From Paraburkholderia ginsengisoli NBRC 100965 (GTDB taxonomy: Bacteria > Pseudomonadota > Gammaproteobacteria > Burkholderiales > Burkholderiaceae), in assembly GCF_000739735.1 (NCBI RefSeq), contig NZ_BBJF01000020.1, forward strand, positions 51,157-115,156: DNA of 64,000 bases, in the 5' to 3' direction. The notes beneath the pieces are model-generated. The model was not told where the DNA came from and ran no database searches. It worked only from the letters and a program-made list of their open reading frames with translations. Shown one piece after another: positions 22,866-31,285 of this stretch. The translations under genes and the position numbers were made by a program. Positions within the stretch are counted from its first letter, which is position 1; the number at the start of each line of letters is the position of its first letter.

Positions 22866-24449
22866 TTACTTGCCTTGCGTAGCCGGAGCCGGTGCCGAGG
22901 CGGGCGCCACGCCCGATGCACCCGGAACCGGTTGCGTCGGTTTCACCGCGACCGGCGCGGACGCCGACGTGGCCGGCTTGTTCTGCGCGAGACGGCGCTC
23001 GGTCAGCGACTTCGATTCCTGCACGGTCTTGCCCTGGAGCTTGGCGAGCGCCTGTTGCAGCATGAAGTCGTCGGCCGAACCGAATTCCACCGGCTTGCGC
23101 TCACGATCCTTCTGACGCTGTTCCGGCGTCTTCTTGTCGTTCGCTTCTTCGAGCTGGCGCAACTGGTCCATGCGTTCCTGTTCGCGCTGTTCCGCTTCCT
23201 TCTTCTCGTTCGGGTCCTGCGTGTTTGCAAGGTGGTTCGAGTAGTCGACTTCACGGGTCACGAGTGCGTCGTCCGGATCGCCTTCCGCGTATTGATCGAC
23301 TGCGATGTCAGGACGGATGCCCTTGTTCTGGATCGATCGGCCGCTCGGCGTGTAGTAGTACGCGGTGGTCAGACGCAGCGCGGTCTCCGCAGTCATCGGG
23401 CGCACGGTCTGCACGGAGCCCTTGCCGAAGGTGGTCTTGCCGACGATCAACGCACGATGCTGGTCCTGCAGCGCGCCCGCGACGATTTCCGACGCCGACG
23501 CCGAGTACGCGTTGGTCAGCACGACCATCGGCACGGTCTTGAAGATGGCCGGGATGTCCTTCAGCGGATCGCTGTCGAAGGATTGCAGACGGTAGTTGTC
23601 GTAGGTGTCGCGATAGACCTGCTTCGAATCGGGAATCTGGCCGTTGGTCGACACCACCACCGAATTCGGCGGCAGGAACGCGCCGGCCACGCCGACTGCG
23701 CTTTGCAGCAGACCGCCGCCGTTGTTGCGCAGATCGAGCACAAGGCCCTTCAGGTTCGGCTCCTGACGCGCGATGTCCTGCAGTTTCGCGGCGAGATCAG
23801 GCGTGGTGCGTTCCTGGAAGCTGGTGACGCGCACATACGCGAATCCCGGCGCAATGACCTTGCCCTTCACCGACTGGACCTTGATGATCGCGCGCGTGAC
23901 TGTGAGCGGGAACGTGCGGTCGTCGGACTTGCGGAAGATCGTGAGCGTGACCTTGGTGCCCGGCTCGCCGCGCATCTGCTTGACCGCCTGGTCGAGCGTC
24001 ATGCCGCGCACGGGCTTGTCATTGATACGCGTGATCAGGTCGCCCGGACGGATGCCGGCGCGAAACGCGGGCGTGTCTTCGATCGGCGAAATCACCTTGA
24101 TCAGGCCATCTTCCGACGAAATCTCGATGCCCAGACCCGCGAAGCGACCCTTGGTCTGCTCCTGCAGTTCTTCGTAATCGGTCTTGTCGAGGTACGACGA
24201 GTGCGGGTCAAGGCTCGACACCATGCCCTTGATCGCGGAGGTGAGGAGCTTCTTGTCGTCAACCGGTTCGACGTATTCGTGCTTGATTTGCCCGAACACT
24301 TCGGCAAAGAGCCTGAGCTGGTCTAGCGGCAGGGGTGCAGCGGCGGCACTAGCGGGTTGCTGGGCCGAAGCGGAAAGTTGCAGGGTGGCAAATGCACCGG
24401 TAGCAAGGCCCGCGGCAATCAGGCCGATATTTTTCAGGTTCTTTCGCAT
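22866..24449 (-). CDS. S41 family carboxy-terminal processing protease
   Basis: A periplasmic serine protease with a Ser-Lys dyad. ATG 24449 gives 527 residues: signal peptide (MRKNLKNIGLIAAGLATGAF, cleavage near ASA-QQ), a PDZ domain at about 90-170 with the GLGIEIS and IRPGDLITRIND loops, and the S41 core with LVLDLRNNGGGLL, catalytic Ser in NAYSASASEIVAG and Lys in GKTTFGKGSVQ. A charged coiled segment (about 400-480) and an Ala/Pro-rich tail end it. It resembles CtpA/Prc-type proteases for periplasmic quality control. It may be read from gpmA, which lies upstream on the same strand. Confidence 0.9.
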   Translation of the reverse strand: MRKNLKNIGLIAAGLATGAFATLQLSASAQQPASAAAAPLPLDQLRLFAEVFGQIKHEYVEPVDDKKLLTSAIKGMVSSLDPHSSYLDKTDYEELQEQTKGRFAGLGIEISSEDGLIKVISPIEDTPAFRAGIRPGDLITRINDKPVRGMTLDQAVKQMRGEPGTKVTLTIFRKSDDRTFPLTVTRAIIKVQSVKGKVIAPGFAYVRVTSFQERTTPDLAAKLQDIARQEPNLKGLVLDLRNNGGGLLQSAVGVAGAFLPPNSVVVSTNGQIPDSKQVYRDTYDNYRLQSFDSDPLKDIPAIFKTVPMVVLTNAYSASASEIVAGALQDQHRALIVGKTTFGKGSVQTVRPMTAETALRLTTAYYYTPSGRSIQNKGIRPDIAVDQYAEGDPDDALVTREVDYSNHLANTQDPNEKKEAEQREQERMDQLRQLEEANDKKTPEQRQKDRERKPVEFGSADDFMLQQALAKLQGKTVQESKSLTERRLAQNKPATSASAPVAVKPTQPVPGASGVAPASAPAPATQGK

Positions 24450-24757
24450 AGAGTCTGTTGCGGTCGGAAGCGCGTGGCAGCGTCGATAGGAATTGGACGG
24501 ACAAGTATAACTGCACACCTGCCTACTCAGGGGGCAGGGCGGGCAATCGTGATTCGACAGCCCGGACCAGAGCTGGTTCGGGGGATTGTGCGCGCGGCAG
24601 CGAAGTAATGTGCCGTAACACGCAGAGGCGGCCAGAACGACGCTGTTGAGTGAAGCGGGCCACGCCAACCGGTACGTGTTGCCGGATGGCGCGGCCCGTG
24701 CGCCGTGGCGTTGCCGCAGGTTCGATGCGGACGGGCCGCGGGGCCGGCTCGGCGGAA
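24450..24757. other. intergenic region between gpmA and the protease gene
   Basis: Both flanking genes are on the minus strand. The gap has no ORF with a ribosome site and no hairpin with a U-run. It probably contains the protease promoter, but I could not pick a convincing -35/-10 pair. Confidence 0.35.
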
Positions 24758-25504
24758 TCAGCCCGCCTTGCCCTGCTTGGCGACCGCGGCTTGCGCCTTC
24801 GCGATCGCTTCCTGGTCGCCCAGATAGTAGTGCTTGATCGGCTTCAGGTTCTCGTCGAGCTCATAGACGAGGGGCACGCCGTTCGGAATATTCAGGCCGA
24901 CGATGTCGTCGTCGGAAATATTGTCGAGGTACTTGACCAGCGCGCGGATCGAGTTGCCGTGCGCGGCGATGACGACCTTGCGGCCCGACTTGATAGCCGG
25001 CGCGATCGACTCGTTCCACAACGGCAGCACGCGTGCGACCGTGTCTTTCAGACACTCGGTGAGCGGCAGCTGTTCGCGCGGCACCTTGGCGTAACGCGGA
25101 TCGGCATACGGCGCGCGTTCGTCGGTCGGTTCCAGCGCGGGCGGCGGCGTATCGTAGCTGCGGCGCCAGACCAGCACCTGCTCGTCGCCGAACTTCGCAG
25201 CAGTTTCCGCCTTGTTCAGACCCGACAGCGCGCCGTAATGGCGTTCGTTCAGGCGCCACGAATGCACCACTGGCAGGTACATCAGATCCATCTTGTCCTG
25301 CACGTGCCACAGCGTGCGAATCGCGCGCTTGAGCACCGACGTGTAGGCGATGTCGAACGTGTAGCCGGATTCCTTCAGCAGCACGCCCGCCTGCTGCGCT
25401 TCACTGTTGCCCTGTTCGGTAAGGTCGACGTCGACCCAGCCGGTGAAGCGGTTTTCCTTGTTCCACGTCGATTCGCCGTGGCGGATGAGAACGAGTTTGT
25501 ACAT
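24758..25504 (-). CDS. gpmA: 2,3-bisphosphoglycerate-dependent phosphoglycerate mutase
   Basis: Interconverts 3- and 2-phosphoglycerate in glycolysis and gluconeogenesis. The 248-residue protein carries LIRHGESTWNKENRFTGW with phospho-His9, the LNERHYGALSGLNK loop with catalytic Glu, the RRSYDTPPP substrate segment and AAHGNSIRAL with the second His. Length and motifs fit cofactor-dependent GpmA. Start ATG 25504. It is divergent from the rhodanese-grxC-secB-gpsA group and upstream of the C-terminal protease gene. Confidence 0.95.
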   Translation of the reverse strand: MYKLVLIRHGESTWNKENRFTGWVDVDLTEQGNSEAQQAGVLLKESGYTFDIAYTSVLKRAIRTLWHVQDKMDLMYLPVVHSWRLNERHYGALSGLNKAETAAKFGDEQVLVWRRSYDTPPPALEPTDERAPYADPRYAKVPREQLPLTECLKDTVARVLPLWNESIAPAIKSGRKVVIAAHGNSIRALVKYLDNISDDDIVGLNIPNGVPLVYELDENLKPIKHYYLGDQEAIAKAQAAVAKQGKAG

Positions 25505-25589
25505 GAGATTGCCGGTCGGTAGTAAGGAAGCGGTAAAGCGCAGCGAGGTTCCTCTAGCGGAGCGCCGCCATCGCGTCAGACGGTTATTT

Positions 25590-25595
25590 TATAAT
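25590..25595 (+). promoter_or_regulatory. candidate -10 element for the rhodanese operon
   Basis: TATAAT lies 47 bases before the chosen rhodanese start; the -35 region is weak. An in-frame ATG at 25594 overlaps this box, so it cannot be the start codon if the promoter is real. This supports the GTG at 25642. Confidence 0.4.
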
Positions 25596-25641
25596 GGGCG
25601 GATTGCCCTTTTCGATTTCTCTCTTTTTCGGCGGATTTTCC

Positions 25642-26067
25642 GTGAAGTTTTTCACTGATTACACAAACCTTGTACTGATCGCGATTGTCCTCATCTCCGG
25701 TGGGTTGCTGCTGTGGCCGACGATCAGCCGGCGCGGCCGCGGTGGCCTGTCGGCCGCGGAAGCTACCCAACTGATCAACCGGCGCAATGCGGCGGTCATC
25801 GATCTTCGTTCGTCCGCCGACTTTGCTCAGGGTCATCTGCCCTCGGCGCGGCACCTTGAATTTGCGGAATTGCAGGCGAAGGTCGCGCAACTCGTGAAGA
25901 ACAAGAGCAACCCGGTGCTGCTGGTTTGCCAGACCGGCCAGCAGTCGAACAAGGCAGCGCGTATCGTGCAGGATGCGGGATATGCGGAAGTCCACGTTCT
26001 CGACGGCGGTGTCGACGCGTGGCAGAAAGCCGGTATGCCGGTTGTGAAACAAGGAGCAGCCAAGTGA
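25642..26067 (+). CDS. membrane-anchored rhodanese-like protein
   Basis: A 141-residue protein with one N-terminal membrane helix (about residues 8-25, LVLIAIVLISGGLLLWPTI) and a rhodanese domain (about 35-135). The domain has VIDLRSSADFAQGHLPSARHLE and the active loop LLVCQTGQQSNKAA with the sulfur-accepting Cys. The substrate is unknown; family members handle sulfane sulfur or act as thiol sensors. GTG 25642 gives KFFTDYTN, a usual beginning for this betaproteobacterial family. Its stop overlaps the grxC start, so the two are translationally coupled. Confidence 0.88.
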   Translation: MKFFTDYTNLVLIAIVLISGGLLLWPTISRRGRGGLSAAEATQLINRRNAAVIDLRSSADFAQGHLPSARHLEFAELQAKVAQLVKNKSNPVLLVCQTGQQSNKAARIVQDAGYAEVHVLDGGVDAWQKAGMPVVKQGAAK

Positions 26068-26324
26068 ACAAAGTGATCATGTACAGCACCCAGGTGTGCC
26101 CGTATTGCCAGATGGCCGAACGTCTTTTAAAGTCGCGCGGCGTCGAGCACGTTGAGAAGGTACTGATCGACAAGGACCCGGCCCGTCGTGAGGAGATGAT
26201 GACCCGGACCGGTCGTCGCACGGTGCCGCAGGTGTTCATCGGCGAGACGCATGTCGGCGGTTACGATGATCTGTCCGCGCTCGATCGCGCGGGCGGTTTG
26301 ATGCCGCTGCTCGAAGCCGCCTGA
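26064..26324 (+). CDS. grxC: glutaredoxin 3
   Basis: A small cytosolic thiol oxidoreductase of 86 residues that uses glutathione. It has the dithiol active site VCPYCQMAE, the cis-Pro TVPQVFIG and the GGYDDL glutathione-binding turn, all typical of GrxC. The GTG start at 26064 overlaps the rhodanese stop in a GTGA arrangement. secB follows after about 160 bases. The grouping of rhodanese, grxC, secB and gpsA is common in betaproteobacteria. Confidence 0.93.
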   Translation: MNKVIMYSTQVCPYCQMAERLLKSRGVEHVEKVLIDKDPARREEMMTRTGRRTVPQVFIGETHVGGYDDLSALDRAGGLMPLLEAA

Positions 26325-26482
26325 GTACACGCGCTCCGCCCTGCGCGGTTCGCGCGAACGGGCGGGTAAGAAACAGGCTGGCGCGCGCCTGCCCCGCGAG
26401 GGTGGGCGGCGCGCCGCAACGATCCGGCGACCCATGCAATCATGGGCCGCCACCATGCATACCTATCAGGAATCACTTCATC

Positions 26483-26953
26483 ATGTCCGACGAGAATAAT
26501 CAGCCGTTCTTCAACATCCAGCGCATCTACCTGAAGGACATGTCGCTCGAGCAGCCGAATTCGCCGGCCATTTTCCTCGAGCAGGAAATGCCGTCGGTCG
26601 AAGTCGAAGTCGACGTGAAGGCCGAGCGCCTCGCCGACACTGTGTTCGAGATCCTCGTCACGGGCACCGTCACGGCCAAGGTGTCGGACAAGGTCGCGTT
26701 CCTGATCGAAGCCAAGCAAGCCGGTATTTTCGACATCCGCAACATTCCCGCAGAGCAGATCGATCCGCTGGTCGGCATCGCCTGCCCGACGATCCTGTTC
26801 CCGTACCTGCGTTCGAACATCGCCGACGCAATCACCCGCGCCGGCTTCCCGCCGATCCACCTCGCCGAAATCAACTTCCAGGCGCTGTACGAGCAACGCC
26901 TCGCGCAGTTGGGTAGCCAGGAAGGCGCGGCGCAAAACGGCGTCACGCACTAA
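26483..26953 (+). CDS. secB: protein-export chaperone SecB
   Basis: A tetrameric cytosolic chaperone that keeps preproteins unfolded and hands them to SecA. The 156-residue protein shows the SecB hallmarks FNIQRIYLKDMSLEQPNSP, FLEQEMPSVEVEVDV, the VAFLIEAKQAGIFDI strand and CPTILFPYLRSNIADAITRAGFPPIHLAEINF. ATG 26483 is the family start; 27 upstream in-frame codons are ignored. gpsA begins only a few bases after its stop, so co-transcription is likely. Confidence 0.95.
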   Translation: MSDENNQPFFNIQRIYLKDMSLEQPNSPAIFLEQEMPSVEVEVDVKAERLADTVFEILVTGTVTAKVSDKVAFLIEAKQAGIFDIRNIPAEQIDPLVGIACPTILFPYLRSNIADAITRAGFPPIHLAEINFQALYEQRLAQLGSQEGAAQNGVTH

Positions 26954-26975
26954 GGTGTCGCAAGCAGTGCCGGCC

Positions 26976-27974
26976 ATGAAGGTTGCTGTCCTCGGCGCCG
27001 GCGCATGGGGCACGGCCCTCGCCGGCCATCTCGCCTTACGGCACGACACGCTGTTGTGGGCGCGCGAGCCCGCGCTCATTGCCGATCTCTCCACTGCACA
27101 CGAAAACGCCCGCTATCTGGCGGGCGTTGCTTTGCCGTCGGCGCTTCAGTACGAAGCGGACCTGAGCGCGGCGCTCGAGCACGCGCTCGCCGACGACGCT
27201 CTGTGCGTCGTGGCGACGCCCGTGGCCGGCCTGCGCGGTCTGTTCCGGGCGATGCGCGATGCGGGCAAAGTGCCGGCGCACGTGGTGTGGCTGTGCAAGG
27301 GTTTCGAGGCCGATTCGCAGTTGTTGCCGCATCAGGTGGTCGCGGCCGAATTGCCGGGACATCGTAGCAATGGCGTGCTGTCCGGTCCGAGCTTCGCGCG
27401 CGAAGTCGGCCAGGGCTTGCCGGTCGCGTTGACGATCGCGAGCGCATCGGCGGCGTGCCGCGAACGCACGGTCGCGGCGTTTCATCACGGCGCCATGCGC
27501 ATCTATACCGGCGACGACATCGTCGGCGTGGAGGTGGGGGGTGCGGTGAAAAACGTGCTGGCCATTGCCACGGGTATTGCAGACGGTCTCGGCCTCGGTC
27601 TCAATGCGCGCGCGGCGCTGGTCACACGTGGGCTGGCTGAAATGACGCGCCTCGGCGTGACGCTAGGCGGACGGGCTGAGACGTTCACCGGGCTGACCGG
27701 TCTCGGCGATCTGATCCTGACCGCCACCGGCGACCTGTCGCGCAATCGTACAGTCGGCGTGCAACTCGCCGCGGGCCGCACGCTCGACGATATTCTCGGC
27801 GCCCTGGGTCACGTGGCCGAAGGCGTTCGTTGTGCGCAAGCGGTTCTCGCGATCGCTCGCGCTCACGCGATCGAGATGCCGATCACGCAGGCGGTTTGCG
27901 CCGTGCTGTTCGACGGTGTAGCGCCTCGCGACGCCGTCAGCGCCCTGCTGCGGCGCGATTCCAAAGCTGAATAA
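26976..27974 (+). CDS. gpsA: glycerol-3-phosphate dehydrogenase [NAD(P)+]
   Basis: Reduces dihydroxyacetone phosphate to glycerol-3-phosphate for phospholipid synthesis. It starts MKVAVLGAGAWGTALAGHLA with the Rossmann GxGxWG loop and continues with WLCKGFE, SGPSFAREVGQGLP, the catalytic Lys in VGGAVKNVLAIATGIADGL and GLGDLILTATGDLSRNR. Length is 332 residues. ATG 26976 is the usual start; a GTG at 26955 would add seven residues directly after secB. It is the last gene of the rhodanese-grxC-secB group. Confidence 0.94.
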   Translation: MKVAVLGAGAWGTALAGHLALRHDTLLWAREPALIADLSTAHENARYLAGVALPSALQYEADLSAALEHALADDALCVVATPVAGLRGLFRAMRDAGKVPAHVVWLCKGFEADSQLLPHQVVAAELPGHRSNGVLSGPSFAREVGQGLPVALTIASASAACRERTVAAFHHGAMRIYTGDDIVGVEVGGAVKNVLAIATGIADGLGLGLNARAALVTRGLAEMTRLGVTLGGRAETFTGLTGLGDLILTATGDLSRNRTVGVQLAAGRTLDDILGALGHVAEGVRCAQAVLAIARAHAIEMPITQAVCAVLFDGVAPRDAVSALLRRDSKAE

Positions 27975-27985
27975 GCATTGTCTCT

Positions 27986-28020
27986 CAGCCGTTTAGCGCG
28001 ACTCACGCGTTGAACGGCTG
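27986..28020. terminator. hairpin between gpsA and trmL
   Basis: CAGCCGTT and AACGGCTG flank a further partly paired core, giving a long stem ten bases after the gpsA stop and before the convergent trmL. There is no T-run, so its strength is uncertain. Confidence 0.45.
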
Positions 28021-28126
28021 CCCTTGCGCTCGACACGTTGCCGCGCGCGCCGCACGTTGAACGCGTGGTGTTCGCCTGTTTCGACGACGCGATGTCTGCG
28101 CGCTACGACGTGGAGTTGAAGCGCCG

Positions 28127-28597
28127 TCAGGCGCCGCCATCAAAGCCGGTCTGACGCCACGCCTCGAACACCACGATCGCGACGGTATTCGACAGATTCA
28201 GGCTGCGGTTGCCCGGGCGCATCGGCAGACGCACGCGTTGTTCGTTGGCGAACTGGTCGAGCACCGAGTCGGGCAGGCCGCGCGTTTCGGCGCCGAACAC
28301 GAACCAGTCACCGTCCTGAAACGCGTGCTCGTGAAAACGGCCCGAGCCGCGCGTGGTGAATGCAAACATGCGCGCCGGGTCCGGCGTTTCCTTGGCGACG
28401 AACGCGGCCCAGTCGGCGTGCACGTTCATTTGCGCGTACTCGTGATAGTCGAGGCCGGCGCGGCGCAGCTTGGCGTCGTCGAGCGGGAAACCGAGCGGTT
28501 CGATCAGATGCAGGCGTGCGCCGGTGTTCGCGCACAGGCGAATCACGTTGCCGGTGTTCGGCGGGATTTCCGGTTCTACGAGAACGACATTGAACAT
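28127..28597 (-). CDS. trmL: tRNA (cytidine(34)-2'-O)-methyltransferase
   Basis: Methylates the wobble nucleotide 34 of tRNA-Leu isoacceptors. The 156-residue SPOUT protein starts MFNVVLVEPEIPPNTGNVIRL and has the knot motifs FVFGAETRGLP and RLPMRPGNRSLNLSNTVAIVVFEAWRQ, both diagnostic of TrmL. Start ATG 28597. The ComF-like gene ends 18 bases upstream on the same strand, so the two are probably one transcript. Confidence 0.93.
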   Translation of the reverse strand: MFNVVLVEPEIPPNTGNVIRLCANTGARLHLIEPLGFPLDDAKLRRAGLDYHEYAQMNVHADWAAFVAKETPDPARMFAFTTRGSGRFHEHAFQDGDWFVFGAETRGLPDSVLDQFANEQRVRLPMRPGNRSLNLSNTVAIVVFEAWRQTGFDGGA

Positions 28598-28615
28598 GAT
28601 GAGATCAGGTGGAAA

Positions 28616-29320
28616 CTAGTTTTTCGGTGTGCGCAGCGCGACGAAGTTCGTGATCCTTCGCGCGCCGGCAGCCTTCAGCGTATGGGCCAGTGCTTCGAGT
28701 GTCGCGCCGGTCGTCATGACATCGTCGACCACGCCGACATGCAGTCTACGCACCGTGTGCGCGACCCGGAACGCGCGGCCAACGTTCAGCCGACGCGCGT
28801 CGAGATCAAGCCGCGACTGCGGCGCAGTATGAATGACCCGTTGCAGCAAGGTGGCGTCGCTGCACACGTTGAGCGCACTGGCCAACGGCTTTGCGATCTG
28901 CCATGCCTGGTTATAGCCGCGCTCGGTCAGCCGCCGGCCGGCCAGCGGCACCGGCACGATCACGTCGGGCTGGTCGCCAAAGTCCTGCCACGAGTCTTGC
29001 GCGAGCCGCGCGAGGCGCTGTGCGAACTCGCGCGCGAGCATCAGCCGGGCGCGGAATTTCAGACCGACCGCCAGCGTATCGAGCGGTGCGCGGTAGTCGG
29101 CCAGCGCGAAGGTCGCGTCGAACGGAGGCGGATCGGCGAGGCAATCCGCACAGCGGTATCGCGTATGAGTGGCCCAGCGCGTTGCCGGCAACGGGACCGC
29201 GCATACCGTGCAACGCAACCGGCTTTCGTTCCAGTAGGCTTCGTCGCAACCGGCGCACAGCGTCTTATGCGACATATTGCCGCACAGTGCGCAGAGGTTC
29301 GGCATGGCCGCTTGCATCAT
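28616..29320 (-). CDS. ComF family protein (phosphoribosyltransferase-like)
   Basis: ComF is needed for DNA uptake in competent bacteria; many homologues have no tested role. The protein has an N-terminal four-cysteine zinc-binding region (LCALCGN, LCAGC, CTVC, CADC), then a type I PRTase domain with the PRPP loop VVDDVMTTGATLEA. The VPVPLAGRRLTERGYNQA block is typical of the family. The start is uncertain: ATG 29320, 29317 or 29305 all lie in or near a perfect 14-base inverted repeat, and a longer frame reaches 29482. ATG 29320 is a compromise. It is divergent from the methyltransferase gene. Confidence 0.82.
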   Translation of the reverse strand: MMQAAMPNLCALCGNMSHKTLCAGCDEAYWNESRLRCTVCAVPLPATRWATHTRYRCADCLADPPPFDATFALADYRAPLDTLAVGLKFRARLMLAREFAQRLARLAQDSWQDFGDQPDVIVPVPLAGRRLTERGYNQAWQIAKPLASALNVCSDATLLQRVIHTAPQSRLDLDARRLNVGRAFRVAHTVRRLHVGVVDDVMTTGATLEALAHTLKAAGARRITNFVALRTPKN

Positions 29321-29336
29321 GCGCGGCCATGCCGAA
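29298..29336. repeat. perfect 14-base inverted repeat over the ComF-like start
   Basis: TTCGGCATGGCCGC and its exact complement flank an 11-base loop that contains two candidate start codons of the comF-like gene. As mRNA it would fold into a stable hairpin hiding the initiation region; as DNA it could be an operator. It is not followed by a T-run. Confidence 0.6.
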
Positions 29337-29484
29337 TGCAAGCCGCATGTGAAGCGCGTGAATCTGCCGCCTGAAGACGAAGAAAATAATCGGAATGACA
29401 CGAGTGGACACCCGCGAAGGCCTTTCACGCTGAATACAAAGAAGCGAACGAGTATACTTCGTGCTCTACGCCAGCACGACACTC

Positions 29485-30450
29485 ATGCCCCCAACTCCCG
29501 CTCAATCAGGCCGTCCGGCCTATGATTCCCGGCGCCTCAGGCGTATTTTCGACCGCCGCGCCGCCAGCTTCGGCGAGGTTGCGTTCCTGCCGCGCGAGAT
29601 CGCGCAACGCATGCGCGAGCGTCTCGATTACATCAAGGTCGCGCCGTCGAGCGTGCTTGATGCCGGTTGCGGCGCAGGCGAAGACATCCCAGCATTGCGT
29701 GAGCGCTTCCCCGAGGCGCCCGTGTTCGGTTCCGATCTGTCGCACGGCATGTTGACCCGCGCGCTGCACCACGATGCCGGCGACACCAGCTGGCGGCGCT
29801 TCCTGCCGGCCTCGCTCGGTAAGGCACTCGGCGCCCGCGGTCCGCGCTTCGCGCAGGCCGACTTCTCCGCGTTGCCTTTCGCGGGCGGCGCTTTCGAATT
29901 CATCTGGTCCAATCTCGCGTTGCATTGGCACTCGCGGCCCGATCTCGTATTCCCCGAGTGGCAGCGCGTGCTGAAGGTCAACGGGCTGCTGATGTTCAGC
30001 ACGCTCGGCCCTGACACGCTCAAGGAATTGCGCGGCGCGTATGCGGAGGTCGAGGCCGCGCACGGTGTCGCGTCGCGCAAGCATGTGATCGACTTTGTCG
30101 ATATGCACGACCTCGGCGACATGCTGGTCGAAAGTGGCTTCGAAATTCCGGTGATGGACCAGGAAGTGCTGACGATCACCTACAAGTCGCCGGAGTCATT
30201 GCTTGCCGATGTGCGTCGCTGGGGCGCGTACCCGTTCGAGCGCGAGGCGGCGTCGGGCGCGACCGCTCGCCGGTTGCACAAGGCGCTGCTGGCGGCGCTC
30301 GAAGCGCGTCGCCGGGCCGACGGCACGATCGCGCTGACCTTCGAGGTGATCTATGGGCATGCATGGAAAGCAGTGCCGCGCACAACGGCCGAAGGGCATG
30401 GCATCGTGCGCATCGAGGATATCGGACGAGGTTCGTCGAGGAATCGTTGA
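29485..30450 (+). CDS. BioC-like SAM-dependent methyltransferase
   Basis: A class I methyltransferase of 321 residues. After PAYDSRRLRRIFDRRAASFGEVAFLPREI comes the SAM motif VLDAGCGAGEDIPALRERFP, then FGSDLSHGML, ADFSALPFAGGAFEFIWSNLALHWHSRPD and a C-terminal alpha domain. The first block and the LALHW segment resemble malonyl-ACP O-methyltransferase BioC, but no bio genes are adjacent, so the substrate is uncertain. ATG 29485 (MPPTPAQSGRP) fits better than the GTG at 29461. It stands alone before the cytochrome oxidase operon and is divergent from the comF-like gene. Confidence 0.8.
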   Translation: MPPTPAQSGRPAYDSRRLRRIFDRRAASFGEVAFLPREIAQRMRERLDYIKVAPSSVLDAGCGAGEDIPALRERFPEAPVFGSDLSHGMLTRALHHDAGDTSWRRFLPASLGKALGARGPRFAQADFSALPFAGGAFEFIWSNLALHWHSRPDLVFPEWQRVLKVNGLLMFSTLGPDTLKELRGAYAEVEAAHGVASRKHVIDFVDMHDLGDMLVESGFEIPVMDQEVLTITYKSPESLLADVRRWGAYPFEREAASGATARRLHKALLAALEARRRADGTIALTFEVIYGHAWKAVPRTTAEGHGIVRIEDIGRGSSRNR

Positions 30451-30567
30451 AGCGGTAAAGATGGCATCCGTTATGTCTGAAATTTGCGCTTCGATAGACC
30501 CGTAAAAGCCCTGTGAAAATGGCGCAGAGGCTTGTCACGCCTGGCTTGTGGGCCGATCCGGGCTTGC

Positions 30568-30596
30568 TTGTGGATGCTATGGATCGCGCCTATAAT
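30568..30596 (+). promoter_or_regulatory. sigma-70 promoter of the cytochrome oxidase cluster
   Basis: TTGTGG, 17 bases, TATAAT forms a near-consensus promoter. Transcription would start near 30603, about 140 bases before the DUF2244 gene that opens the cta cluster. No minus-strand gene competes for this region. Confidence 0.68.
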
Positions 30597-30745
30597 GCGT
30601 CAGTTTGTCGCCCGGAGTTCCCACATTTGGGGCGGCAGACCCGAGGCGCAGGGCTGGAATACGAGGTGACGCGGTAGTGGGTTCGCGCGGCCGGCATCGT
30701 TGGCCGCAGGGAATAGCCGAAGGCGGCGATTCGCAGGAGGCAGCG

Positions 30746-31219
30746 GTGGGCGCATCAGATCTGCTGGCGGATTCAGAACCGGTCCTCAAAGACTGGACGA
30801 TGAAGCGCAACTGTTCTATGTCGCCCCGTCAGTTCATCTGTCTCTACGTTTCGCTGGCGTTGTTCTCGTTGGCAATTGCTTTCATGCTGGTGCTGGTCGG
30901 CGCATGGCTGGTGTTGCCGTTCACCGGTATCGAATTGCTTGCGGTGGGCATCGCGTTTGCCATTTACGCGCGTCATGCTGTCGATTACGAACGCATCAGC
31001 CTGTTTCAGAACCGGCTGGTGATCGAGCAGGTCAGCGCCGAGCAGCGCACGCAGTTTGAATTCAATCCGCGCTGGGTGCGGATCGAGCCGGGCGCAACGC
31101 CGCGTGACCAGATCAAACTGGTCTCGCGCGGCCAGACGATCATGATCGGGCAACACCTCGCGCAGTATCGGCGCGCGCAATTCGCAGGCGAATTGCGTAT
31201 GTGGCTCTCCCGCTGTTAG
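30746..31219 (+). CDS. DUF2244 domain-containing membrane protein
   Basis: A 157-residue protein with two membrane helices (about residues 32-52 and 55-75, around ALFSLAIAFMLVLVGAWLVL) and a C-terminal soluble domain with RTQFEFNPRWVRIE and a final ELRMWLSRC. This layout matches DUF2244 proteins, which often precede cytochrome c oxidase genes; their function is unknown. GTG 30746 is chosen because AGGAGG lies five bases upstream. Earlier in-frame codons to 30605 lack such a site. Confidence 0.82.
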   Translation: MGASDLLADSEPVLKDWTMKRNCSMSPRQFICLYVSLALFSLAIAFMLVLVGAWLVLPFTGIELLAVGIAFAIYARHAVDYERISLFQNRLVIEQVSAEQRTQFEFNPRWVRIEPGATPRDQIKLVSRGQTIMIGQHLAQYRRAQFAGELRMWLSRC

Positions 31220-31285
31220 GTGGGGCGAGACACGCGGCGTTCAAGGGGAGTGCGAGGGAGGCTGTCAGCGGGGTCGAGGGTTTGA

